DNA of 64,000 nt from Butyricicoccus pullicaecorum (lineage in GTDB: Bacteria; Bacillota; Clostridia; Oscillospirales; Butyricicoccaceae). The translations under genes were made by a program, and so were the position numbers. Shown here piece by piece: positions 53,726 through 62,169 of the stretch. The stretch spans positions 39,847-103,846 of the forward strand of contig JAGZIN010000006.1 in the NCBI GenBank assembly GCA_018366195.1, read 5' to 3'. The notes below the pieces were generated by a model. It had not been told where the DNA came from, ran no database searches, and saw only the letters and a program-made list of their open reading frames with translations. The number at the start of each line of letters is the position of its first letter. Positions within the stretch are counted from its first letter, which is position 1.

Positions 53726-53754
53726 ATTATACCTGATTGGTCTTCATCATAGAG
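53726..53754 (-). promoter_or_regulatory. Promoter of the peptide-export operon
   Basis: Perfect TATAAT (as ATTATA on the plus strand, 53726-53731) with a poor -35 (CTCTAT) 17 bp away. The weak -35 together with the dyad just upstream suggests an activator is needed. Confidence 0.55.
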
Positions 53755-53756
53755 GT

Positions 53757-53778
53757 GCAGTTCACGCTAAAAAACTGC
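53757..53778. promoter_or_regulatory. Dyad operator GCAGTT-N10-AACTGC
   Basis: Perfect 6-bp inverted repeat with a 10-bp spacer, two bases upstream of the -35 of the export operon and about 30 bp upstream of the regulator promoter. The half-site contains CAGTT, the heart of known LytTR (AgrA-like) boxes. Best guess is a site for the adjacent LytTR regulator. Confidence 0.5.
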
Positions 53779-53806
53779 TTTTTACGAATTGAATCTGCAA
53801 ATCCTC

Positions 53807-53835
53807 TTGTACAGAAACAGATTTATTGCTATGAT
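53807..53835 (+). promoter_or_regulatory. Promoter of the LytTR two-component genes
   Basis: TTGTAC, 17-bp spacer, TATGAT, 33 nt before the regulator start; reads divergently from the export operon. Confidence 0.55.
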
Positions 53836-53867
53836 AGATTAAATTGCAAGGAAAGGAAGTGTTCTGC

Positions 53868-54569
53868 TTGCAGGTCGCGCTGTGCGATGACGAGCCGCAG
53901 CAACTTGATATTCTGGAAGCCTTTCTCCGGGCGTACCAAGAGGCGCACGGTCTAGAGCTTACCATGACACGCTTCTCCAGTGGAGAAGCGCTTCTTGATG
54001 CGTCAACGCGTTTCCACATCATTTTCATGGATATTTATCTGGACGGACTTTCTGGCACAGAGGTCATTCGGCAGTTGGGCGGTACACCGCAGGTCATATT
54101 CATCACCAGCAGCCGAGAGCACGCCATCGAAGCCTTTGGTCTGGGCGCAGTTCACTATCTGCTCAAGCCATTGGAGCAATCTGCCGTATGGGAGGCAATG
54201 AATCGCTGTCTTGTCCGTTTGGGAGAAAGCACCAGTCCGGTTCTGCATATTCAGAGCAGTCAGGGCAGCATTCCCATTCCAACCACACGCATCACCTATA
54301 TCGAGGTATTTGATAAGCTGTGCATCGTCCACACAGATACACAGCAGTTCCAGACCTATACCTCCTTAAATGCCCTCTTTGAACAATTGGACAGCTATCA
54401 CTTTCTTCGACCTCAGCGCAGCTTTGTTGTGAATATGGAATATATTCGTTCCTTTCTCTCCAACAAGCTGATTTTGAAAGATGGAACCGAAATTTCTCTT
54501 TCCCGAAACAATCGGGCTGAGCTGAAAGCACAATACCAACGGTTCCTATTCGACCTGACACGGAGGTAA
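53868..54569 (+). CDS. LytTR-family response regulator (AgrA-like)
   Basis: 233 residues from a TTG at 53868, about ten nt past AAAGGAAG. Receiver domain complete: acidic pair in ALCDDEPQQ, phospho-Asp in IIFMDIYLD, Lys in YLLKPLE. The C-terminal LytTR DNA-binding domain has ITYIEVFDKLCIVHT and RPQRSFVVNMEYI. Such regulators bind paired CAGTT-type boxes and commonly control peptide quorum systems and bacteriocins. Followed 5 nt later by the kinase; divergent from the export operon. Confidence 0.93.
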   Translation: MQVALCDDEPQQLDILEAFLRAYQEAHGLELTMTRFSSGEALLDASTRFHIIFMDIYLDGLSGTEVIRQLGGTPQVIFITSSREHAIEAFGLGAVHYLLKPLEQSAVWEAMNRCLVRLGESTSPVLHIQSSQGSIPIPTTRITYIEVFDKLCIVHTDTQQFQTYTSLNALFEQLDSYHFLRPQRSFVVNMEYIRSFLSNKLILKDGTEISLSRNNRAELKAQYQRFLFDLTRR

Positions 54570-54574
54570 ATGTC

Positions 54575-55918
54575 ATGACCTTTCTCCGACTGTTTGCCGG
54601 CTTTTTGCTGCAAGTCATTCCCTTTGCCGTCCTTGCGTTTTATCCCTACCGCGAACATCTTCGCCGGTCTACAAAGCGTTCTGCTGTCTTAACTCTTTGG
54701 CTGATTTTAATACTTGCTACGTTTTTTGCCAGCAGCGGCTGTACCTTGCAGCATCTGTTTCCGCCCGACCATACCCTATTTCAAGCAGTCAATGTAGTCT
54801 TTATTCTGTGTCTGATTCCCTGCCTTCTCTGGTATCTGTATTTGGTTACGGAAATCTGGCAGAAAAAGCTGTTTATTTTTTCCTTTGCGCTCACCTGCGG
54901 ATTGGTGATTAACTCCATCAACAACGTCATCTGCACCATCTTAATTCCGTACACCGGTTATGACGGGCTTCCCTATCAAGGCTGGAATGTCCTCATTCTG
55001 GTTTTATTGACCGTGCTGATTCTGCCCATGTTCCTGCTGATTCTGATTCGGTATTACTGTCCGGTGGAAGCCGAACTGACAGCCAAGGAATGTACCTATC
55101 TATCTGGGCTGCCCTTGTTCCTCTTTCTACTGCTCGCTGTGGGACTGTCCTTTATCGAGTATGAATACCTCTATAATCCCATGTCCCTGTTTCTGTTTTT
55201 TGCTCTGTTTGTGCTGGTTCTGGTGATTTACCTCATCTTCTTCAAAATGATATATCTTTCCTTTGAAAAGCTGCGTTCTCAGCACGATGCCAGTCAGACC
55301 CGTCACCTGCTCGCCATTCAAGAAGAACAATATCGCCATATCTGCACCAACATTGAGAACAGCCGCCGCATGCGCCACGATATGCGGCATCATATCATTA
55401 CCTTGCAAGGCTTCTTGCAGCGCGGTCAGATACAGAAGGCAAGCGAATATCTCGAGCAGTATCTGCATGCAGTTCAGCAAGGAGAGCTGACCGAGTTATG
55501 CCGCAATCCCGTCGTCAACATGATTGTCGGATACTATCATACCATTGCCGTACAGGAGGACATTCGCTTCGACGCCCGTATCCAGATTCCCGATACACTT
55601 CCAATTCCGGATATCGACCTTTCTGTTATCCTCGGCAACCTGCTGGAAAACGCCATTGATGCTGCCAGCCGCGCAAATCCGGACGAACGATTCATACAAT
55701 TCCACATACTTTGTTGCGGGCAAATGCTGGCAATCACCATGGACAATGGTTTTCATGGGAACATCAAGAAGGCAGACAACCGATATCTTTCCAGCAAAGC
55801 CAACCATAGTGGTTTGGGACTGCGCAATATCGAAGCGATTGCGGACAAATACGAGGGCGGGGTGGAGTTCACCCACGACCTGCATGTATTCCATTCCTCC
55901 GTCATGCTCGCACTTTGA
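54575..55918 (+). CDS. AgrC-like sensor histidine kinase
   Basis: 447 residues: six or seven N-terminal membrane spans (about 1-230), a coiled linker, the phospho-acceptor His in SRRMRHDMRHHI, and a short ATPase domain with N box NLLENAIDAA and G box GLGLRNIEAIADKY. This is the HPK10-type family whose members sense secreted peptides. Start behind CGGAGG, which overlaps the regulator stop. The likely ligand here is the exported core peptide, by position. Confidence 0.92.
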   Translation: MTFLRLFAGFLLQVIPFAVLAFYPYREHLRRSTKRSAVLTLWLILILATFFASSGCTLQHLFPPDHTLFQAVNVVFILCLIPCLLWYLYLVTEIWQKKLFIFSFALTCGLVINSINNVICTILIPYTGYDGLPYQGWNVLILVLLTVLILPMFLLILIRYYCPVEAELTAKECTYLSGLPLFLFLLLAVGLSFIEYEYLYNPMSLFLFFALFVLVLVIYLIFFKMIYLSFEKLRSQHDASQTRHLLAIQEEQYRHICTNIENSRRMRHDMRHHIITLQGFLQRGQIQKASEYLEQYLHAVQQGELTELCRNPVVNMIVGYYHTIAVQEDIRFDARIQIPDTLPIPDIDLSVILGNLLENAIDAASRANPDERFIQFHILCCGQMLAITMDNGFHGNIKKADNRYLSSKANHSGLGLRNIEAIADKYEGGVEFTHDLHVFHSSVMLAL

Positions 55919-55976
55919 AGCATCAGCACAGGCATCTGCCTGCCCCAGTCCACGCGATCCCCGCCCCCTACTTTCT

Positions 55977-56016
55977 CCCCCGTGCAGCGCAGTCAATGCA
56001 ATGCCGGGGGTTTTTT
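55977..56016 (+). terminator. Terminator after the kinase gene
   Basis: Stem CCCCCG / CGGGGG with internal TGCA pairing, followed by TTTTTT, about 60 nt past the kinase stop. Confidence 0.75.
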
Positions 56017-56071
56017 CTGTTCCTCTCCATCAATCCATTTCGGACATATCGCGCCGATAAAAGCCCCTAGA

Positions 56072-56100
56072 TTTACAAAAACAGAAAAATATGCTATCAT
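56072..56100 (+). promoter_or_regulatory. Promoter of the EamA transporter
   Basis: TTTACA, 17-bp spacer, TATCAT, about 65 nt ahead of the TTG start. Confidence 0.5.
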
Positions 56101-56164
56101 AATACCAATTCGAAACCAATATCCTGTACACTCCCTGTGCAGGGCATAGCAAGGGGGATACGCT

Positions 56165-57085
56165 TTGCAAAAGCATCACAAACTATTCACACTCATATTA
56201 CCGGCAATCCTGACCACAGCGCTGTGGGGCAGCGCCGTACCTTGCATCAAGGTCGGATATGCACTCTTTGGCATCGGCTCGGATTCCTTCTCGCAGCTGG
56301 TCTTTGCAGGCTGGCGCTTTGCAATGGCTGGTATTCTGACACTTCTGATTGCGCTTTTGATTGGAAAGCGCCGCATCGCCGTCAACCGCAGCAACATCGG
56401 TGCCATTTTATCCATTTGTCTGTTTCAGAGCATGATTCAATATGTATGCTATTATATTGGTCTATCTCACACAACTGGAACGAAGGGTGCCCTGCTTTCC
56501 GGCACACAAACATTCTTTGCCATTCTGTTTGCCCATATTTTTCTGCCAAACGACAAGCTGACTCTGACAAAAACCATTGGCTGTCTCATGGGATTTTCCG
56601 GTGTTTTGCTTTTGCAGCTGGGCGGAGACTTGGGCGGCTTTTCGCTCATGGGCGACGGACTGGTATTGCTGTCGGCAGCTTCTGCTGGTATGGGCGCTCT
56701 GGTCTCCCGTGTGATGACGCCCGGACGAGACCCCATGGTTCTGACGGGCTGGCAGCTCACACTGGGCGGTATCTTCCTGCTCGCTCTGGGCTATGGCGGC
56801 GGCGGTTCGATTGGAACGCTATCCATCAAGGGCTGCTTGCTGATGCTTTACCTTGTCATTTTATCGTCTGCTGCATTTACGATTTGGACCACGCTTCTCA
56901 AAAAATGGCCCGTCGGCACGGTATCGCTGTACGGCTTCCTGATTCCGGTATTCGGCGCAATCCTGTCGGCAATCTTTTTATCTGAGCGAAGCTGGACGCT
57001 TCAAAGCTGGTGTGCCTTGGGTCTTGTCAGCACAGGCATTGCGGCGGCAAACTATACCAAAAAAACAAAAGATATTATAACGTAA
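56165..57085 (+). CDS. EamA/DMT-family transporter
   Basis: 306 residues, ten hydrophobic spans in two EamA halves (ALWGSAVPCIKVGYALF.. and SAASAGMGALVSRV..). The drug/metabolite transporter superfamily exports metabolites or amino acids; the substrate cannot be told. TTG start behind AAGGGGG. It could pair with the following amidohydrolase, which starts 85 nt later. Confidence 0.88.
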   Translation: MQKHHKLFTLILPAILTTALWGSAVPCIKVGYALFGIGSDSFSQLVFAGWRFAMAGILTLLIALLIGKRRIAVNRSNIGAILSICLFQSMIQYVCYYIGLSHTTGTKGALLSGTQTFFAILFAHIFLPNDKLTLTKTIGCLMGFSGVLLLQLGGDLGGFSLMGDGLVLLSAASAGMGALVSRVMTPGRDPMVLTGWQLTLGGIFLLALGYGGGGSIGTLSIKGCLLMLYLVILSSAAFTIWTTLLKKWPVGTVSLYGFLIPVFGAILSAIFLSERSWTLQSWCALGLVSTGIAAANYTKKTKDIIT

Positions 57086-57170
57086 CAGCTCATTTTTATC
57101 GGAACAAGCTCGTATCAACAACAAGCCCTCCGACAGATACAAATAACAAAACAGCATAGGAGGAACACAG

Positions 57171-58769
57171 GTGAAAAAATTATATTATAACGGCACCATT
57201 CTCACGATGGAAGAAAAAAATCCAACAGCAGCCGCGATTGCGGTGGAGGGGGAGCGTATCCTTGCTGTTTATAGCGAGCTGCCCAAGGACTGGCAGGGTG
57301 AAAAAATAGATTTGCAGGGCAATACTCTCTTGCCGGGCTTTTTAGACGGACACTCTCATTTTATTGGGTTTGCCAATTCGCTGTCTCAGTGTGATTTATC
57401 CGCGGCAAAGGATTTTGACGATATCGTTTCCATCATGCAGGAATTTATCCGCAAACGAAAGATTCCCAAGGGGCAATGGGTCATCGGTGTCAATTATGAC
57501 CAGAATTTCCTAAAAGAAAAAGCACACCCGGATTGTCATGTTCTGGATTTGATTGCGACGGATTATCCGGTTATGATTATCCACATATCCAGTCACATGG
57601 GTGTTGTCAACTCCTGTGGTCTGCAAAAGAAGGGGCTAGATGACTCTGTGCAATCCCCCAAGGGCGGGCGGTTCGGACGATTTGCAGACACAGGGCGTCT
57701 CAATGGTTATATGGAGGAAAACGCATTCATTGAATTTCAAAAATCCATCTCCTCTTTTGATTTGGAAACGCTCAAAAAGAATGTTGCCGAAGCGCAAATG
57801 ATATATGCAAAATATGGCATCACCACGATTCAGGACGGCATGATGCCAGATACACTGTATCCCCTGCTCAAAATGCTTGCGGACGAACATCTGTTAAAAA
57901 TTGATGTAGTTGGCTATCTGGATTTGGCGCACTGCCGCGAAATCTACCAGAAGCACACAGAGGAACACAGCTATCACAACCATTTCCGTCTTGGCGGCTA
58001 TAAAATCTTTCTGGACGGCTCCCCGCAGGGAAAAACGGCATGGATGAAGGAGCCTTATGCCGGAACCAGCGATTGCGGTTATCCGGTTCATTCCGATGCT
58101 GAGCTGTATCAGCTCATCGAGCAGGCACTGGAAGACCATGCGCAGCTGCTGGCGCATTGCAATGGCGATGCCGCCGCCGAGCAATATGTAACACAATTTG
58201 AACAGGTTGTTCGGGAACATTCTGTCACAGATACCTGCCGTCCTGTGATGATTCATGCACAGCTTGTGCAAAAGAAAGAATTGCAGCGCATGGAAGAACT
58301 TTCCATGATTCCAAGCTTTTTTGTGGCGCACACTTATTACTGGGGTGATATCCATTTAGCCAACTTCGGGGAACCGCGCGGCTGCCGCATTTCTCCCGTC
58401 CATGATGCGCTGGCGTGCAATCTGCGCTATACGTTTCATCAGGACAGCCCTGTTCTCCCGCCGGACGTGATGAAAACCATCAGCTGTGCCGTCAACCGCA
58501 TTACCCGAAACGGAATCCCGCTCGACCAGAATCAGGCAGTTTCTGTGATGGACGCCTTAAAAGCGGTCACTTTGAACGCCGCCTATCAGTACGGAGAGGA
58601 GCAGGACAAGGGCAGCCTTGCATCGGGCAAGAAAGCAAATCTTGTCATCTTGAACCAAAATCCTCTCGATGTCCCCAAACGCGATTTGGAGCAGATTCAG
58701 GTCTTGGCAACCATAGTAGACGGAGCTGTTCTCTATCAGGCAGAGGAAGCCAGCGGCCTCACGTTCTAA
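57171..58769 (+). CDS. Amidohydrolase family protein (YtcJ-like)
   Basis: 532 residues from a GTG behind AGGAGG. Amidohydro-3 type metal hydrolase: beta-sandwich start, metal-binding HSH in LDGHSHFIGF (about 60), LDGSPQGKTAWM, AHCNGDAAAEQY and HQDSPV segments match the YtcJ family. Substrate unknown; related enzymes cut amides or imidazolones. Cytoplasmic, no signal peptide. Confidence 0.9.
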   Translation: MKKLYYNGTILTMEEKNPTAAAIAVEGERILAVYSELPKDWQGEKIDLQGNTLLPGFLDGHSHFIGFANSLSQCDLSAAKDFDDIVSIMQEFIRKRKIPKGQWVIGVNYDQNFLKEKAHPDCHVLDLIATDYPVMIIHISSHMGVVNSCGLQKKGLDDSVQSPKGGRFGRFADTGRLNGYMEENAFIEFQKSISSFDLETLKKNVAEAQMIYAKYGITTIQDGMMPDTLYPLLKMLADEHLLKIDVVGYLDLAHCREIYQKHTEEHSYHNHFRLGGYKIFLDGSPQGKTAWMKEPYAGTSDCGYPVHSDAELYQLIEQALEDHAQLLAHCNGDAAAEQYVTQFEQVVREHSVTDTCRPVMIHAQLVQKKELQRMEELSMIPSFFVAHTYYWGDIHLANFGEPRGCRISPVHDALACNLRYTFHQDSPVLPPDVMKTISCAVNRITRNGIPLDQNQAVSVMDALKAVTLNAAYQYGEEQDKGSLASGKKANLVILNQNPLDVPKRDLEQIQVLATIVDGAVLYQAEEASGLTF

Positions 58770-58915
58770 GCAAAAAAACGCACAATACAGGCTCTCCAGC
58801 AATCCGGTATCCTTCTGATGGCACACAGCTCCCTCCTCTGTGATAAAGTTACAGAAGCAGAACCGGAAACGTGTTATAGTAAGTGCATGAAAGAAAAACA
58901 AGGGAGGACATTAAA

Positions 58916-59224
58916 ATGTCTGCAATCAATGTAAATAAAAGCAATTTTCATCATGAGGTTATCGAAAGTGATAAGCCTGTCCTTCTGGACTTCTGGGCAC
59001 CGTGGTGTGGTCCCTGCCGTATGGTCGTTCCGATTGTAGAGGAAATTGCAGAGGAGCATCCGGAAATCAAGGTTGTAAAAATCAATGTACAGGACGAACA
59101 GGAGCTGGCTGCACAGTTTCAGGTTTCCAGTATCCCCACGCTCATGGTGGTAAAGAACGGAAAAATCACCAATCATGCAGTTGGTGCACGCCCAAAGGCA
59201 CAAATTCTGGCAATGCTGGATTAA
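58916..59224 (+). CDS. Thioredoxin
   Basis: 102-residue thioredoxin with active site WCGPC in LDFWAPWCGPCRMV and the cis-proline loop SSIPTLMV. It reduces protein disulfides in the cytoplasm. Start at ATG 58916 behind GGGAGG. A TATAGT lies 35 nt upstream without a clear -35. No reductase gene beside it. Confidence 0.95.
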   Translation: MSAINVNKSNFHHEVIESDKPVLLDFWAPWCGPCRMVVPIVEEIAEEHPEIKVVKINVQDEQELAAQFQVSSIPTLMVVKNGKITNHAVGARPKAQILAMLD

Positions 59225-59251
59225 ATCAAAGCAATTAGGAGGGAAATTTCC

Positions 59252-59624
59252 ATGCGCAATACAGATTTCGTAGTCACTTTATTGGAAGGAAAGTCAAATC
59301 CCAATCATGTCACCGTTGCAGTCTGTGATGGGACTCAATGCGCTCAAGCAGTGACACAGTGCCACCATCATTCTAATGGTAGACGCAGTAGCGCTCGGCA
59401 AGCCCAATGCCACTAAGGGCATTGACATTGGCGCTCCTTTTGCAGAGGTCAGCGGACAGCTCGAGGAGTTCCTGAACCTTGGCGGTCAGGTTTGCATCTG
59501 TAATGCCTGTATGCTTCACAATGGTTTTACTGCTGAGGAGATGGACAGCCGCTTTGAACGAATCAATGCACCAGATGTCGTATCCCTGCTCATGAATGCG
59601 AAGGGCTCTTTACAGCTCACCTGA
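59252..59624 (+). pseudogene. DsrE-like protein gene, broken
   Basis: ATG behind TTAGGAGGG begins MRNTDFVVTLLEGKSNPNHVTVAV, then frame is lost near 59321-59327 (one extra base). The continuing frame MGLNALKQ meets TGA at 59352-59354 where relatives have Gly, then HSATIILMVDAVALGKPNATKGIDIGAPF.. runs to 59624 with VCICNACMLHNG. Together these make one DsrE/DsrF-fold sulfur-relay-like protein. Two faults 30 nt apart suggest real decay, though an assembly error is possible. It could also be read as an 82-residue fragment from 59376, but no ribosome site precedes that. Confidence 0.75.
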
Positions 59625-59643
59625 TTGGCACGCAGGATATTCA

Positions 59644-59688
59644 GACCGCAAGCAGTTCAACGGCTGCTTACGGTCTTTGTTTTCCAGA
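59644..59688 (+). terminator. Terminator after the broken DsrE gene
   Basis: 13-bp stem AGACCGCAAGCAG / CTGCTTACGGTCT (one mismatch) followed by TTGTTTTCC. Confidence 0.6.
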
Positions 59689-59719
59689 TGGCGGAATATG
59701 AAAAAAAGGAGTTTTCGAA

Positions 59720-60001
59720 ATGGATTTCAAGAAGAAGGCAGGACGAATTTGGCTCGAAAATCAAAACGGTGAGGAAATTGCCTTTGTCGCGTTTCCCGAC
59801 AAAACCGCGCACACCGTAGAAATCACCTCCACCGTTGTAGATGACTCTCTCAGGGGGCAGGGCGTTGCCGCAAAGCTGCTCGAGGTACTCACACAGGAGC
59901 TGCGCAGCAAGGGTCAAAAAGCGATTCCTACCTGTTCTTATGCACAAAAATGGTTTTCCCAGCACCCCGAGCAGGCAGACCTGCTGGCAGACAAGCTGTA
60001 A
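59720..60001 (+). CDS. Small YjdJ-type GNAT acetyltransferase
   Basis: 93 residues, the short COG2388 form. EITSTVVDDSLRGQGVAAKLLEV contains the CoA-binding R-G-x-G-x-A motif, and CSYAQKWFSQHPE is the typical family end. Substrate unknown. Start behind AAAAAGGAG; followed by a terminator. Confidence 0.88.
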   Translation: MDFKKKAGRIWLENQNGEEIAFVAFPDKTAHTVEITSTVVDDSLRGQGVAAKLLEVLTQELRSKGQKAIPTCSYAQKWFSQHPEQADLLADKL

Positions 60002-60017
60002 CATTTGCATATCCGAT

Positions 60018-60050
60018 AAAAGCATTGATTTTTGAATCAATGCTTTTTTT
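60018..60050 (+). terminator. Terminator after the small acetyltransferase
   Basis: Perfect 13-bp stem AAAAGCATTGATT / AATCAATGCTTTT then TTT, 17 nt past the stop. Confidence 0.85.
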
Positions 60051-60066
60051 ATGTCTCATTCTGATA

Positions 60067-60095
60067 TTGACTTTTGAACAAAATCTGATTATAAT
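60067..60095 (+). promoter_or_regulatory. Promoter of the BlaI/BlaR1-like operon
   Basis: TTGACT, 17-bp spacer, TATAAT; about 60 nt before the repressor start. Its -10 lies in one arm of a perfect inverted repeat. Confidence 0.7.
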
Positions 60096-60134
60096 AACCC
60101 CATAAAACAGATAAAAACCAGAATGGTTATTATA
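60090..60134. promoter_or_regulatory. Inverted repeat over the BlaI-like promoter
   Basis: Perfect 10-bp arms TATAATAACC (60090-60099) and GGTTATTATA (60125-60134), 25 bp apart. The first arm covers the -10, the second lies in the leader. Candidate autorepression operator of the BlaI-like protein. Confidence 0.5.
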
Positions 60135-60154
60135 TGTAAGGAAAGGTTTTTGAC

Positions 60155-60583
60155 ATGAATAAAAAAAGACTCTCCAACTCTGAGGAAACATTGCTCAATA
60201 TTTTTTGGGAACAGGGCGTCCCGCTGACCAGCTTGGAAATTTTGCCGCTGGCAAAAGAGTATCCCGAAGCCACAAATTGGAGCATGAGTTATATCCACAA
60301 AATGCTGGGCATTTTAGAAGAAGCCGAATTCCTTACGGTCTGCGGCTTTGTCAAGTCAGGCAAGCGCTATACCAGACAGCTCAAGCCTTGTGTGAGCAAG
60401 GAGGAATATGTAGCGGAACTGCTCGCACAGCAAGGCGTGGATACAAGCTCCTTTGCCAAAATCGCCATGGCACTTGTAAAAAGAGAGAATCGGAAAACCG
60501 ACCGCACAAAATATGAACAGCTAATTGACGAACTGGAACAGATGATTGATATTTTTGAAGAAACCGATTCGGAGAAAGACTGA
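60155..60583 (+). CDS. BlaI/MecI/CopY-family repressor
   Basis: 142 residues with the penicillinase-repressor winged helix (LSNSEETLLNIFWEQGVPLTSLEI, TNWSMSYIHKMLGILEEAEFL) and a helical C-terminal dimer part. Relatives bind dyads as dimers and are cleaved by BlaR1/MecR1 proteases. The start follows AAGGAAAGG. Next gene starts directly at its stop. Confidence 0.88.
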   Translation: MNKKRLSNSEETLLNIFWEQGVPLTSLEILPLAKEYPEATNWSMSYIHKMLGILEEAEFLTVCGFVKSGKRYTRQLKPCVSKEEYVAELLAQQGVDTSSFAKIAMALVKRENRKTDRTKYEQLIDELEQMIDIFEETDSEKD

Positions 60584-60584
60584 T

Positions 60585-61745
60585 ATGCAGATAACATTAT
60601 GCTCTTTTTTAGCCTCCATATTCTGGAGCACACTTTTAATTGCTGGCATGTATTTTCTTCGCAGGAGATATTGCATTCAAAACGGATTTAGCCTTTGGGC
60701 AATCCTTGTGCTCTATCTGCTGAGCATGGCGCGCGCATTCTTCCCTGCTGAAATTTCGCAGGTGATTGTATTGGGTGATAAATATCTATACGCGTGGTTC
60801 TATGTACCATTCCGCAACCTTTTGAAAACGCATTTGATAGAGCGATTCGGCTTTCCGCTTTCTGTGGGACATGCTCTGCTGATGCTCTGGGCGGGAATCT
60901 CTGTTCTCTTACTTATCCGGCATTTCTTCTGCTATCACAAAGCCTGTGTACAAATTCGAAAATATGCCAGTATGTGCCATACACAGACATATACGGTCTT
61001 TGAATCGGTACAGAACAGGTTTGCAAAGCCGCAAAAGGTTTCTCTTTACACCATGCCCAATATCGAAGTCCCCTTTGGTGTTGGCTTATTCCACAAATCA
61101 ATTTTGCTCCCCCAAAACACATATACCGATGAAGAACTGTACTATATCCTGCTCCACGAATATACACACTTTCAAAACCATGATATCCTAATCAAATTTA
61201 TGGTTTCGATATTCTGCTGTATTTTCTGGTGGAACCCCATTGTATATTTGCTGAGGGCAGACTTGGAGCAAATGCTGGAAATCAAGTGCGATACCACCGT
61301 AGTGCGTAATATGAAGAAACCAGAAAAGGCAGCTTATTTGCGCACGATTGTTATGGCGATGCGCAATATATCCCCGTCCAAACCCACCTGCTATACATCA
61401 ACCACATTCATTCATTCGAACGAAACAAGAAATATTAAGGAACGCTTTCAGGCGGTCATGCACTATCCCCCAAAAACCGCTCACAAGCTGTCTCATTTTC
61501 TGGTTACGCTGGTTTGTGTGCTCATGCTGTCGCTATCCTATATTCTGCTCCCGCAGCCAGTATACGAAGCTCCACCTAGTACTGAACTGAATGTGATTGA
61601 TTTTAATCCATCAAATACACATATTGAACTCAGGAAAGATGGAACATATTGGATTTGTAGCCAAGTGATAAAAACACGGCAGATTTCTCAACAACAATTC
61701 GAGTTTCTCAAAGAAATTGGTTTTACGGTACAAGAGGAGGAGTAA
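60585..61745 (+). CDS. BlaR1/M56-type membrane metalloprotease
   Basis: 386 residues from the ATG at 60585 (one base after the repressor stop; GGAGAAAGA ahead). Membrane spans flank a cytosolic zinc protease with HEYTH (HExxH) and the third ligand region EIKCD. The outer C-terminal part is only about 75 residues, far too short for a beta-lactam-binding sensor domain. So it likely senses something else, or works in the membrane. Coupled to the BlaI-like repressor. Confidence 0.88.
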   Translation: MQITLCSFLASIFWSTLLIAGMYFLRRRYCIQNGFSLWAILVLYLLSMARAFFPAEISQVIVLGDKYLYAWFYVPFRNLLKTHLIERFGFPLSVGHALLMLWAGISVLLLIRHFFCYHKACVQIRKYASMCHTQTYTVFESVQNRFAKPQKVSLYTMPNIEVPFGVGLFHKSILLPQNTYTDEELYYILLHEYTHFQNHDILIKFMVSIFCCIFWWNPIVYLLRADLEQMLEIKCDTTVVRNMKKPEKAAYLRTIVMAMRNISPSKPTCYTSTTFIHSNETRNIKERFQAVMHYPPKTAHKLSHFLVTLVCVLMLSLSYILLPQPVYEAPPSTELNVIDFNPSNTHIELRKDGTYWICSQVIKTRQISQQQFEFLKEIGFTVQEEE

Positions 61746-61749
61746 TACA

Positions 61750-62016
61750 ATGAAATTCAAATTCATCGGTACATTAGGTACACTACTGTCAATAAGCGCT
61801 TGTATAAGCGCAGCTGGTGCAGCAGAACTGTATAACATACAGATTGATGCTCCAATAACACCGCCATCTTTGATAACGATATCTAATACTGATATGACAC
61901 CTTATGCAGATAAAATTGTGTATAAATATCGTGAGAATGACGATGGTGTGTTGCAATATCGCCGTTGGAATGAAACAAAGCAATGTTGGGTTGACCCATA
62001 CTGGATTAATATCTAA
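61750..62016 (+). CDS. Small secreted protein, function unknown
   Basis: 88 residues behind AGAGGAGGAG, 4 nt after the protease stop. Signal peptide (FIGTLGTLLSISACISAAGA), then a mature part with ISNTDMTPYADKIVYKYRENDDG and RRWNETKQCWVDPYWI, aromatic and Trp-rich at the end. No known domain. Probably co-transcribed with the repressor and protease. Confidence 0.75.
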   Translation: MKFKFIGTLGTLLSISACISAAGAAELYNIQIDAPITPPSLITISNTDMTPYADKIVYKYRENDDGVLQYRRWNETKQCWVDPYWINI

Positions 62017-62169
62017 ATCCTAGCCACCAAATAAATCATTACTTTGAACCAACATGGAGCATGTCCCTTGCTTTTCATCATGAGAAACATTTCGCTTTTG
62101 TTGTACTGGAACACAAGAGACATAAAAACACTAAAAATCTTTGGTCTTTGACAGGATAGGTGCTAAAGT

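Noticed and set aside
59352..59354. TGA read as selenocysteine in the DsrE-like gene
   Set aside because: The position is Gly in relatives, there is also a frameshift 25 nt earlier, and no SECIS-like hairpin is evident right after it.
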